Part shown: positions 1 through 7,424 of the stretch, one piece after another
Position numbering within the stretch: position 1 is the stretch's first letter
How the letters are laid out: each line of letters begins with the position of its first letter
Assembly (NCBI GenBank): GCA_900045905.1
Contig: FCNS01000031.1
Coordinates: forward strand, 1-64,000
DNA from: Clostridiales bacterium CHKCI001
GTDB taxonomy: Bacteria > Bacillota > Clostridia > Lachnospirales > Lachnospiraceae
Direction of reading: 5' to 3'
DNA: 64,000 nucleotides
The notes under the pieces: model-generated
What the model was told of the DNA's origin: nothing
The model's input: the letters and a program-made list of their open reading frames with translations, nothing else
The model's database searches: none
Program-made: the position numbers and the translations under genes

Positions 1-1
1 T

Positions 2-301
2 GGTGGTACATATATAGAAGTACCGAGCAATTACCGAGCAAGTCAGTATGACCACACGGTAGATGATTACAGGAAAAAGAAACTATCGGACAGAATGTAT
101 CACTTAGCAGACGGGACTTTGGTGCAGCGGGATTGGTATTCCTCCTTTTTGTTGTACTGTTACGATTACAGAACGAAAGAGATAGATAAAAATAAATGTA
201 TCACCGAGTTCCATACCTGTTACGACAAAGAAAAAGCCTTAATCGAATGGATTCGGGCAAATAATATTAAAATACTTAATAGTGGAATTAAGATAGCATA
301 A
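2..301 (+). CDS. tnpB: TnpB/OrfB-type RNA-guided nuclease, C-terminal fragment (cut by window edge)
   Basis: The frame is open from base 2 to the TAA at 299-301 and gives about 99 residues. The segment ASQYDHTVDDYRKKKLSDR then LADGTLVQRDWYSSFLLYC resembles the C-terminal end of the Clostridia TnpB subgroup of IS200/IS605 elements, where the Asp in the QRD stretch would be the last RuvC catalytic residue. Known TnpB proteins are nucleases guided by an RNA made from the element's right end. Only the C-terminus is visible, so the zinc ribbon and other RuvC motifs cannot be checked. A small internal ATG at 95 is not a separate gene. Confidence 0.62.
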   Translation, partial: GGTYIEVPSNYRASQYDHTVDDYRKKKLSDRMYHLADGTLVQRDWYSSFLLYCYDYRTKEIDKNKCITEFHTCYDKEKALIEWIRANNIKILNSGIKIA

Positions 302-498
302 AACTATATCGGGGAGATTGACTATACTTCCTTATCGAAAGATAGAAAATTACCGTCAATGTGGTCGTAGGACTGCTTGGTAATAAAAGTTCTTACTCAA
401 ATAGATTGATACCTGTATTCCAAAGTCTGAAAATGATGTACGATTACAGGCTAAACTTGGTAGTAAGAACCCCACAGGCTTGCCTGTGGGAGTAGTCA
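302..498 (+). ncRNA. Putative omega/reRNA region and right end of the IS200/IS605 element
   Basis: The 197 bases after the tnpB stop have no reading frame and end in the hairpin at 471-490. In TnpB systems the guide RNA scaffold comes from the tnpB 3' end and this right-end region, and the guide is the chromosomal sequence just outside the element. Here that would be the 3' end of tmcAL, read antisense. Transcription was not tested, so the RNA is inferred from position only. Confidence 0.4.
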
Positions 499-1785
499 GA
501 ATCGAATAATATTGGCACGATATTCATCAGGCAGTATAGTATGAAATTTTTGGAATACCATTTGGTTGTACAGCTGAGATGCCAGTACCTCCTGTTCAAA
601 TAAATGAAATCCAACTGGTGTTAACTTTGTCTTGGCGTCAGCAGCTTTGGTTATAATTGGAATTTGACACTGCTTTTTGAGAGAAGAAAGAATCGGAGTA
701 GATTCCATACGAAATCCAAGGATTCTGGCATAAAGACAGTAATCAGATTGCTTATATTGCTGCATATCTTCTTTTGTAATATTTGCGATAAGATGGATCA
801 AACTTCGACAAATACGTGTGTGCGTGATATTTTTGGATTTTAACTGATCTGCCCATGCGTCGAAACAATGACAGGCAGGTTGCATACGAACGGCACGATT
901 GGAGAGTTCTTTACTCCATTCAGCATATAAATGGTAATCAGATTTTGTTAAAAAACAATAGTTTAAAACAGCCGAGAGGTCGTTGGAGACAATAGGAGTT
1001 TTCACTCGATAATATGCAGTTAGTTTTTCTCGAACCATTTTGGGCACTGCTTTGGAAAGTAATAAGTCGGTTTTTGAATGTTTGGATAGATCAGTTGCCG
1101 TTTCTAATAGTTGACGCACTGCTGTGGCAGAGCTGATTTCATCCTGAATCTGGGCAGAATGATAGCCTGATGCGATGCGGCGAATTGGGATAGTATGGAT
1201 GGAACTGGATAAACGCTGCAATGCTTTTAAATATTCAATACCTAGAATATTATTTGGAGAAGACAAAATGGATTCTAATTGGTTTGCTTCTATATCGAAT
1301 GATTCAAAACAATTTGAGTCGGATTTTTGCTTCAAATAAGAGAGAATGGCCTCTGTTCGTGCTTTTGGAAAAGAATTTCCGTTTCTTAAGCTAGTTTGCA
1401 AAGCAGTACGATAGGCAGGCGGTTCTTCGCAAAAAATAGATGCGAGAGTGGTTAATAGTGCTTCATTGTCATACTCACTGCCAAAACATAAATGGGTTAC
1501 AATTCCAAGTGAATTTAAAAGAGCCACTGCTGCGTGAGCAAATATTTCCGCGCTGGCACAGGCAAATGGCATAGGAAGTTCCAATACAAGATCGGCACCA
1601 GCTTCCAGAGCCATTTGTGTGCGGCTATATTTATCAATAATGGCTGGTGCGCCACGCTGTACAAAATTTCCGCTCATTACAACGATGCAAAAATCGGCTT
1701 TTGTATGGGCGATAGCCTGTCTGATATGATAAAGATGTCCATTGTGAAATGGGTTATATTCTGTGATTAATCCTACAATATTCAA
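496..1785 (-). CDS. tmcAL: tRNA(Met) cytidine acetate ligase TmcAL (YlbM family)
   Basis: This 429-residue protein matches the TmcAL/YlbM family, which uses ATP and acetate to make N4-acetylcytidine at the wobble position of elongator tRNA-Met. The N-terminus has the nucleotidyltransferase-like GLITEYNPFHNGH signature (residues 5-17), then VMSGNFVQRG and DLVLELP, all family hallmarks. The start is a TTG (1783-1785) behind GAGGG at nine bases; no ATG fits. The length is normal for the family (about 400-430). The TGA stop (496-498 on the plus strand) lies in the TAGTCA of the adjoining insertion element's right end, so the last codons or stop may be contributed by the element. It appears monocistronic, with a palindromic repeat just upstream. 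Confidence 0.9.
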   Translation of the reverse strand: MNIVGLITEYNPFHNGHLYHIRQAIAHTKADFCIVVMSGNFVQRGAPAIIDKYSRTQMALEAGADLVLELPMPFACASAEIFAHAAVALLNSLGIVTHLCFGSEYDNEALLTTLASIFCEEPPAYRTALQTSLRNGNSFPKARTEAILSYLKQKSDSNCFESFDIEANQLESILSSPNNILGIEYLKALQRLSSSIHTIPIRRIASGYHSAQIQDEISSATAVRQLLETATDLSKHSKTDLLLSKAVPKMVREKLTAYYRVKTPIVSNDLSAVLNYCFLTKSDYHLYAEWSKELSNRAVRMQPACHCFDAWADQLKSKNITHTRICRSLIHLIANITKEDMQQYKQSDYCLYARILGFRMESTPILSSLKKQCQIPIITKAADAKTKLTPVGFHLFEQEVLASQLYNQMVFQKFHTILPDEYRANIIRF

Positions 1786-1812
1786 TCTAATAATCCCTCG
1801 CTAAAAAGTTTT

Positions 1813-1918
1813 TTATTATCGTGATATGCAAAAAGAAGCTCCAGTGGAGGTTCTTTTTGTTATTGTGATGTGTAAAAGATATCTACTGGAGACTTCTTTT
1901 GCTACTATATCACAATAA
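1813..1918. repeat. Two tandem copies of a short palindromic dispersed repeat
   Basis: Copy one (1813-1859) and copy two (1859-1918) each run from a TTATTxTGATxTG end through AAAAG, a central CCAGTGGAG-like dyad, and CTTTTG back to a CAxAATAA-type end. Related copies are at 14514-14563, 24988-25032, 36140-36188 and 39320-39367. Copy two keeps both ends (TTATTGTGATGTG and ATATCACAATAA). The pair lies between the ABC permease and tmcAL genes. Confidence 0.75.
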
Positions 1919-1943
1919 AACGCAACTGCCAAGGTATAAATGT

Positions 1944-2720
1944 TTAACTTCCCGTAGATTGATAACGGCGTACTCCAAACCTCCAAAGGAGAAAACATGG
2001 AAGAAAGAAGCAGCAGGAAAGAAGTGGGAGTATCATAAAAATAGGTTTTTGTATTTGTCCAATTAAATATAAAAATGGATAGTATTGAAACAAAGCAAAT
2101 GGAACGATATAAGTGCAGATACGCAGCACTGTTTTTCCGTAAATTCCAATTGGATATTTTCCATACTCTCTTGCACCGTCTGTAAAAATATTCATAAACT
2201 CTAAGCTCTCAACCGTAAAGAAGCAAAGAGATGCATAAAGTAAAAATAAGGAAGCAAAAGTAATTACCCCTCCAATGATCATGAAAATTAGTGTAAAAAT
2301 TTTTGAAAGGTTCCATATGACTCCACTCGTTGGAATTGCATAGCCAAAGATTACAATTGCTTGAATCATGCGTCCGATACGAGAAAATTCCATTCGGCTT
2401 CCAAGTATTTGCAGAATCAAACTTCTAGGACGAACTAAAATCTGATCAAATTCTCCTTTTTGTATTAGAAACGAAAAGGAATCAAATCCTCGAAAAAAGC
2501 ATTCTGCTAAGGAAAAGGACAGTAATACAGTAGAAAAACAGAGTAAGCATTGGCTATATGTAAATCCCTTTACTTGGTGGAATCGCTCTAACATAAAATA
2601 CACGCCTAAAAATACATTAAAGGAAACGAGAAATTGTCCAATTGTACTAAGAAAAAAGGATGCTTTATATTGCATAATCGTCTTTAGATGAATTGTAAAA
2701 TAATGGAAATATAACTTCAT
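1944..2720 (-). CDS. ABC-2 family exporter permease, second subunit (COG3694-like)
   Basis: This 258-residue membrane protein has about six hydrophobic segments and ends FGVRRYQSTGS. The motif GEFDQILVRPRSLILQILGSR between the second and third membrane segments is typical of the ABC2_membrane_6 permeases that pair with a COG4587 permease and a COG4586 ATPase. The start was set at ATG 2720 because AGGAGG sits nine bases before it; a frame extension to 2744 lacks its own site and would overlap the preceding gene. It is the last gene of the three-gene operon, four bases after the previous stop. The substrate is unknown. Confidence 0.85.
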   Translation of the reverse strand: MKLYFHYFTIHLKTIMQYKASFFLSTIGQFLVSFNVFLGVYFMLERFHQVKGFTYSQCLLCFSTVLLSFSLAECFFRGFDSFSFLIQKGEFDQILVRPRSLILQILGSRMEFSRIGRMIQAIVIFGYAIPTSGVIWNLSKIFTLIFMIIGGVITFASLFLLYASLCFFTVESLEFMNIFTDGAREYGKYPIGIYGKTVLRICTYIVPFALFQYYPFLYLIGQIQKPIFMILPLLSCCFFLPCFLLWRFGVRRYQSTGS

Positions 2721-2724
2721 TTGC

Positions 2725-3528
2725 TTAACCTCCTTGAACAACAACTTGTTTTAGTGCACGATGCATCATAGCTTTTCCAATGACAAGGAATACAATGAGC
2801 CAAAAGAGCTGTAACCCGATTACCATTATTAATTCTGAACCATGAATATCACCGCTGTAAATACGGAATGGAGCATTGTTCATAGAAGCAAATGGAAGAA
2901 ATTGTATCACCGATAACCATCTGTCTGGAAGAAATGGAAGTGGAATCACTGCACCGCATAAAAATTCGGATAGATTTGAAGCAACCATGCGAATTCCTGT
3001 ATCAGAAATCGTGAAAAATGATACAATATAAATAATCATATTAAAGGATGCAACAAGACAAGTTCCAAGAATCATTGAAACAAGAAAACATCCTGCTGCG
3101 ACTGGAGTTGGAGGTAAGCTCATTCCATATGGTTTTGGAAAAAATGCGGTAACGAGGAGGATCGGCATACAGCGAAGAACTGCTTTGGAAAGTCGAATGG
3201 CAATGGTTCGTGTAAACCAGAGATTGTACAAATTAAGTGGTCGGCATAACTCGTAGCAAATCGATCCATCTCGAATGGAGCGAAAAATGTCTTCTTCCCA
3301 AAACCATGTCATATAGAGTGCCAAAAATGCTTGTTGGAGCCAAATATAGCAAGAAAGTGCAGAAAACTCCATTGGAAATGCAGACGGATCTGCTTCATAA
3401 AATGCACGGAATAATAAAATTTCCATAAATCCCCAAGTGAATTGAGTGATAACTCCAGCAAGTGCAGCGGATCGGTATTGCAAACCGTGAATAAAACGCA
3501 TACGGAAAAAAGAGAGATATTTCTTCAT
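2725..3528 (-). CDS. ABC-2 family exporter permease, first subunit (COG4587-like)
   Basis: This 267-residue polytopic membrane protein starts MKKYLSFFRMRF and has the pattern of the ABC2_membrane_6 group: a first membrane helix around 20-40, an IWLQQAFLALYM segment, and a cytoplasmic RDGSICYELCRPLNLY loop that aligns in character with the RPRS loop of its partner. AGGAGGG precedes ATG 3528. It lies 13 bases after the ATPase gene and four bases before the second permease, so the three are one transcription unit. In this family the two different permeases and one ATPase form the exporter. Nothing in the sequence identifies the cargo. Confidence 0.85.
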   Translation of the reverse strand: MKKYLSFFRMRFIHGLQYRSAALAGVITQFTWGFMEILLFRAFYEADPSAFPMEFSALSCYIWLQQAFLALYMTWFWEEDIFRSIRDGSICYELCRPLNLYNLWFTRTIAIRLSKAVLRCMPILLVTAFFPKPYGMSLPPTPVAAGCFLVSMILGTCLVASFNMIIYIVSFFTISDTGIRMVASNLSEFLCGAVIPLPFLPDRWLSVIQFLPFASMNNAPFRIYSGDIHGSELIMVIGLQLFWLIVFLVIGKAMMHRALKQVVVQGG

Positions 3529-3541
3529 AAAGTCATCCCTC

Positions 3542-4342
3542 CTAAATATGATACGTTTGATAGAGTTTTGCTACAATTTCATCGAGTGAAGCATCGGTAT
3601 CAGGAACCATTTGTTTCATCGTATCCAATGTTCCGTCCATTAAAATGCGTCCTTTTCCAATCAAAAGAATTCGATTGGTCAAAGCCTCAATGTCTTGCAT
3701 ATCGTGTGTTGTTAGAATAACCGTTGTCTGGTGAGACTGATTAAACTTACGAATAAAACTCCGAACTGCCAATTTGGATACTGCATCCAATCCAATCGTC
3801 GGTTCATCCAAAAATAGAATTTTCGGTTCATGTAGCAAAGCAGCAGCAATTTCACATCGCATCCGTTGTCCAAGTGATAATTGTCTCGTTGGAGTTTTTA
3901 TAATTTGTTCCAAATTTAATAGTGATACGAGTTCTTCAAGCATATGATGATAATTTACAGCTGGTACGCTGTAAATATCTCGCAAAAGTTCAAACGAATC
4001 GATCACAGGCACATCCCACCAAAGTTGGGAGCGTTGTCCAAACACGACACCGATTTCCTTTACATATGCTTTTCGTTCTTTCCAAGGGGTTCGTCCGTTG
4101 ATTTGACAGGTTCCACTGTCAGGTGTGAGAATTCCGCTGAGGATTTTAATGGTCGAAGATTTCCCAGCCCCATTTGGACCAATATAGCCGACCATTTCAC
4201 CATCGGCGATCGAAAAAGAAATGTCATTGAGTGCAGGAATCTGGTCATACTGCCGATTCCAAAGCGATTGAATTGCGGAATAAAATCCAGCATTGCGTCT
4301 GGCGACACGGAACGTTTTACATAAATGTTCCACTTGAATCAT
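3542..4342 (-). CDS. ABC transporter ATP-binding protein (COG4586-like)
   Basis: This 266-residue protein has the full ABC ATPase motif set: Walker A GPNGAGKSS near 54-62, signature LSLGQRMRCE near 155-164, Walker B ILFLDEPTIGLDA near 175-187, and the H-loop LTTHDM near 209-214. The insertion with GRTPWKERKAYVKEIGVVFGQRSQLWWD before the signature is typical of the COG4586 exporters, where a QRSQLWWD stretch forms the Q-loop. It heads the operon with the two ABC-2 permeases downstream, and has AGGAGGG before ATG 4342. It energises export; the substrate is not identifiable. Confidence 0.9.
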   Translation of the reverse strand: MIQVEHLCKTFRVARRNAGFYSAIQSLWNRQYDQIPALNDISFSIADGEMVGYIGPNGAGKSSTIKILSGILTPDSGTCQINGRTPWKERKAYVKEIGVVFGQRSQLWWDVPVIDSFELLRDIYSVPAVNYHHMLEELVSLLNLEQIIKTPTRQLSLGQRMRCEIAAALLHEPKILFLDEPTIGLDAVSKLAVRSFIRKFNQSHQTTVILTTHDMQDIEALTNRILLIGKGRILMDGTLDTMKQMVPDTDASLDEIVAKLYQTYHI

Positions 4343-4590
4343 AAAAATCCCTCCTGGTAGTTATATTGGCTGACAACACAAGTGATAAAAGAATGGCAGA
4401 ACAGCCGAAAAAGATAAGATCACGAATTCAGGCAGAGGATAGCAGGGGGAGTTATCATGGCCTGTAGTGTGTCAGAAATATCTTGCCAAGCGGCTGGAGG
4501 ATTCCTCCAAAAACCGTGGTAACATATTCTCTTTTCAAAAAAGAAAAGGAAAATTATTGTAACATAAAAAGGGGCATAAATCAACAATTT

Positions 4591-5046
4591 TTATTCAATT
4601 TTTCCATCTAAAAAGGCATTTAAAATATTTTGAGGAGCATCGTAGTAAAAACTACTGTTATAATCATCAATTTTATCACTAACAAAAGAGTTATATGCTG
4701 CAAACAAAGCATCTATGAGATCAATATTCTTCTCCTTGGAAATGCCAAGAATAAGTCGTTTGTATACTTTTCCAATATCCCAATGGCTGGGAACTGCATA
4801 TTTTGAAGCGCTGACATTGTCAAATGTACCAGTAGAAATATTTGCCTGCTGAATAAAGTCGTCGCTAACTTGGTCAATATTGTCGCTATGGTAAATATCA
4901 GCTAGATTGAAAATTTTAGTGACCAGAGCTTTTCCTAATTGATTAACAATGGCGGATCGTTTGTTTTTTGTTTTTCTTGCAATATATTCAATTAAACTAC
5001 ATGTAAAAAATAGGTCATTTGCTTTTGAATCTTCCCTTCCTGTCAT
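4591..5046 (-). CDS. Uncharacterised 151-residue partner of the DUF3990-like protein
   Basis: The protein starts MTGREDSKANDLFFTCSLIEYIARKTKNKR (positions 1-30) and is mostly helical and soluble, without a signal peptide or membrane segment. Conserved-looking stretches are LADIYHSDNIDQVSDDF (47-63) and SHWDIGKVYKRLI (87-99). I recognise no catalytic motif and assign no function. It starts two bases after the DUF3990 gene stop, with GAGGAGG lying inside the end of that gene, so the two are translationally linked. The pairing in one short operon suggests a toxin-antitoxin or effector-immunity relation, which is inference. No terminator is evident before the ABC genes downstream. Confidence 0.75.
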   Translation of the reverse strand: MTGREDSKANDLFFTCSLIEYIARKTKNKRSAIVNQLGKALVTKIFNLADIYHSDNIDQVSDDFIQQANISTGTFDNVSASKYAVPSHWDIGKVYKRLILGISKEKNIDLIDALFAAYNSFVSDKIDDYNSSFYYDAPQNILNAFLDGKIE

Positions 5047-5048
5047 AA

Positions 5049-5507
5049 TTATACCTCCTCACTTGATAAAAACTCTAAACAGTTTAATGCAGCAGTAGTA
5101 CAAAAATTAATTTGATGGGTAGGATATTTAAACTTTGCCAGAGACCAAAATTGATCTCTTGTAATAATTCCATCAATATAATCAGCAATATAGTTATAAA
5201 TTTGATCGTTTGCCATTGCACCAATAACGATGTCGTAATTATGATGAACTCCGTGACGACAGTTAATAATAAAATCAAGCCATTCTTCCGTCATTTGTTT
5301 AAATTCCAGTATATTAAGATTTGTGTTCATACGGACAGTATATATATTTACTATAGGGGTGTTATATCTTCGTGCCCATCGTTCTGCTTGTTCTCGAATG
5401 ACAGTACAGTAAAAGCCAGTACCAAAGTCTTTTGTATTTTTTCTTTTTATAATCTTAGGGTGTTTTATGGTTGTATAACTCCCATGATAAACCGTCATTT
5501 TTCCCAT
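5049..5507 (-). CDS. DUF3990-like protein, possible ADP-ribosyltransferase fold
   Basis: The 152-residue product begins MGKMTVYHGS and contains DFGTGFYCT (27-35), QAERWARRY (40-48) and a C-terminal HQINFCTTAALNCLEFL (131-147). This layout matches DUF3990, which I place with the ADP-ribosyltransferase-like folds; His8, Tyr33 and Gln132 could form an H-Y-Q/E triad. That assignment is family knowledge plus inference, not proof of activity. ATG 5507 was chosen because GAAAGGAAG precedes it and a consensus promoter (5569-5597) lies inside the longer open frame to 5597, so the longer start would not be transcribed. It is the first gene of a two-gene unit with the 151-residue protein. Confidence 0.75.
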   Translation of the reverse strand: MGKMTVYHGSYTTIKHPKIIKRKNTKDFGTGFYCTVIREQAERWARRYNTPIVNIYTVRMNTNLNILEFKQMTEEWLDFIINCRHGVHHNYDIVIGAMANDQIYNYIADYIDGIITRDQFWSLAKFKYPTHQINFCTTAALNCLEFLSSEEV

Positions 5508-5568
5508 TATTATAATTCTTCCTTTCAATATTTTTGGAATTTTTGAGTTTAATATCGTTTCTTTTGTT

Positions 5569-5597
5569 ATTTTATCGCTCATATATCGATTTGTCAA
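5569..5597 (-). promoter_or_regulatory. Sigma-A-type promoter of the DUF3990 cassette
   Basis: Read on the minus strand it is TTGACA (5592-5597), 17-bp spacer, TAAAAT (5569-5574). Predicted transcription starts near 5562, giving a leader of about 55 bases to ATG 5507. Confidence 0.75.
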
Positions 5598-5618
5598 TTA
5601 ATTTAACCGAATCAAGGA

Positions 5619-5685
5619 AGGCTTGTCAAGCCTAGAAAGACTGCCTATGAATGGATGGTTTATACCCGATTCAAAGCAGTCTTTC
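5619..5685 (-). terminator. Hairpins after the hydrogenase operon
   Basis: GAAAGACTGC (5635-5644) pairs with GCAGTCTTTC (5676-5685), and a second palindrome AGGCTTG-T-CAAGCCT lies at 5619-5633. They follow the hydA stop on the minus strand. There is no strong U-tract on that strand, so intrinsic termination is plausible but not certain. Confidence 0.45.
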
Positions 5686-5718
5686 CAGTTATTTATATAA
5701 AATTAGAAGGTAGCATAG

Positions 5719-7413
5719 TTATTCTTCAGATAAGTTTCGATGCAGGAGTTTATGTTCTTTTCCTGTAAGGAAGTTATCATATAATTCTGTAAGAAGTGGG
5801 TTTTTATTGGAAAAACGAACGTTGGAACTGAGGTCTACACGGTAAATGCCTTCCTGACGGCTTCTCTTAGTACGAGGACCAGGATGAACTGGTTGACCGC
5901 CGCCCAAAATACAGCCTCGGCGGCATGCCATAACCTCTACAAAATCGTAATGTGCAGTTCCAGCCTTAATCGATTCCAGTAACCTTCCTGCATTACCCAG
6001 ACCATTTATAACTGCAATATGAACTTCTCGATCACCTACTGTAACAGTAGTTTCTTTGATTGGAATATCACCGCGAATACCACTTAGGCTGATTTCCTGA
6101 AGGGTTGTATAATCCTGTTTTGGAGCAATGGCACGAAGCACTGCTTCGGTAACACCGCCAGTAATACCAAAGATAGCACCGCCTCCAGAGGCCAAGCCAA
6201 ATGGCATGTCGGTTGCTTCATCTGCAAGTGTTTCAAATTTAATTCCAGCGTATTTAATCATTTTTACGATCTCGGTTGTAGTGATAACGATATCGGTATC
6301 TTGTTTGCCATCGGTAAAGTTATCAGGACGCAGAATCTCACCTTTCTTTGCTGTACATGGCATAATCGAAACAATGAATGTTTCTTTTCCTTCTTCTTTA
6401 TCCCGTTCTTTATAAAATTCTTTTGTCACTGCGGAGAACATTCCCTGCGGAGAACGACAAGTAGAAATATTTTTTGTAAACTCTGGATATTTCTGTTCAC
6501 AGTATTTCACCCATCCTGGACAGCAGGAGGTAAATAACGGAAGGTTTTCTCCTGATTTTAAACGTTCCAAAAGCTCTTTACTTTCTTCCATAACGGTTAA
6601 ATCTGCACCAAAGTTCGTATCATACACTTCGTCAAAACCGAGACGACGCAGAGCAGCCACAAGTTTTCCCATGCAATTTTCCCCTTTTGGAATACCAAAA
6701 CTATCTCCGATAGCAAGACGAACAGAAGGTGCAATCTGTGCGATAACACGTTTCTTTGGATCGTCTAGAGCCTCCCATACTTCGGTACGATTGGTACGGA
6801 TTGTAATGGCACCAGTTGGACAGACAACACGACACTGTCCACATCCAACGCAGTCTGTTTCTGCAATTGTACGGTTAAAAGCTGGCATAACTTCTGTTTT
6901 CGCACCACGAAATGCAAAATCCAGTGCACCAACTCCCTGTACCTCATCGCATGTACGTACACAGTCTCCACATAAAATACACTTATTTGGGTCTCGTACA
7001 ATAGATGGAGAACTTAAATCCAATGGGCGTTCTACACGATGATCTTTAAATCGGATATGATCGATGGCAAGACGGTTCGCAAGATCTTGTAATGTACAAT
7101 CCCCATTTTTATGGCAAGTAGTACAGGAGGTACAGTGAGAACCGAGTAAGAGTTCTAAAATTAATTTTCTATGATGACGTACTTTTGGTGTGTTTGTATA
7201 AATGACCATGCCAGGGCGAGGCTGTTCCGAACAAGAAGCAAACATACGCCCACGATCGTCTTCTACAACACACATACGACAGGCTCCATAAATGGAAAGT
7301 TCTGAGTGGTAGCAAAACGTAGGAAGATCGATACCAGCTTTACGAATCAGAGAAAGTACATTTTTTTCCCCTTCAATTGGTACTACCATATGATCAATTG
7401 TAATATAATCCAT
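5719..7413 (-). CDS. hydA: [FeFe] hydrogenase catalytic subunit (HydA/HndD type)
   Basis: This 564-residue protein reduces protons or oxidises H2 at an H-cluster. Domains in order: plant-type [2Fe-2S] (C34, C45, C48, C61), His-ligated [4Fe-4S] (H93, C97, C100, C106), two-cluster ferredoxin domain (C145-C155 and C188-C198), then the H-domain with TSCCPGW (295-301), MPCTAKKGE (351-359) and MACRRGCILGGGQP (495-508). All H-cluster ligands (C298, C353, C497, C501) are present. The extra C-terminal [2Fe-2S] domain of some bifurcating enzymes is absent. It is last in the hydC-hydB-hydA operon, 11 bases after hydB, so it should work in an NAD(P)H-linked, possibly ferredoxin-bifurcating complex. Confidence 0.95.
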   Translation of the reverse strand: MDYITIDHMVVPIEGEKNVLSLIRKAGIDLPTFCYHSELSIYGACRMCVVEDDRGRMFASCSEQPRPGMVIYTNTPKVRHHRKLILELLLGSHCTSCTTCHKNGDCTLQDLANRLAIDHIRFKDHRVERPLDLSSPSIVRDPNKCILCGDCVRTCDEVQGVGALDFAFRGAKTEVMPAFNRTIAETDCVGCGQCRVVCPTGAITIRTNRTEVWEALDDPKKRVIAQIAPSVRLAIGDSFGIPKGENCMGKLVAALRRLGFDEVYDTNFGADLTVMEESKELLERLKSGENLPLFTSCCPGWVKYCEQKYPEFTKNISTCRSPQGMFSAVTKEFYKERDKEEGKETFIVSIMPCTAKKGEILRPDNFTDGKQDTDIVITTTEIVKMIKYAGIKFETLADEATDMPFGLASGGGAIFGITGGVTEAVLRAIAPKQDYTTLQEISLSGIRGDIPIKETTVTVGDREVHIAVINGLGNAGRLLESIKAGTAHYDFVEVMACRRGCILGGGQPVHPGPRTKRSRQEGIYRVDLSSNVRFSNKNPLLTELYDNFLTGKEHKLLHRNLSEE

Positions 7414-7424
7414 TTCATTCCCTC

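Larger units (their letters stand above)
1..498 (+). mobile_element. 3' part of an IS200/IS605-family element (TnpB-type), right end included
   Basis: The first 498 bases hold the end of a TnpB-like reading frame, about 170 bases of non-coding sequence, and a terminal hairpin (471-490, 8-bp stem CCCACAGG/CCTGTGGG, loop CTTG) followed by GAGTAGTCA. A subterminal hairpin just inside the right end is the usual arrangement in IS200/IS605 elements, which lack terminal inverted repeats. The left part lies outside the window. The exact right boundary, placed here near 498, is an inference. Confidence 0.6.

Noticed and set aside
4457-4522. 21-codon plus-strand frame behind GGGGGAG
   Set aside because: The ribosome site is good but there is no convincing promoter, it lies upstream of an ABC operon on the other strand, and the peptide is not recognisable.
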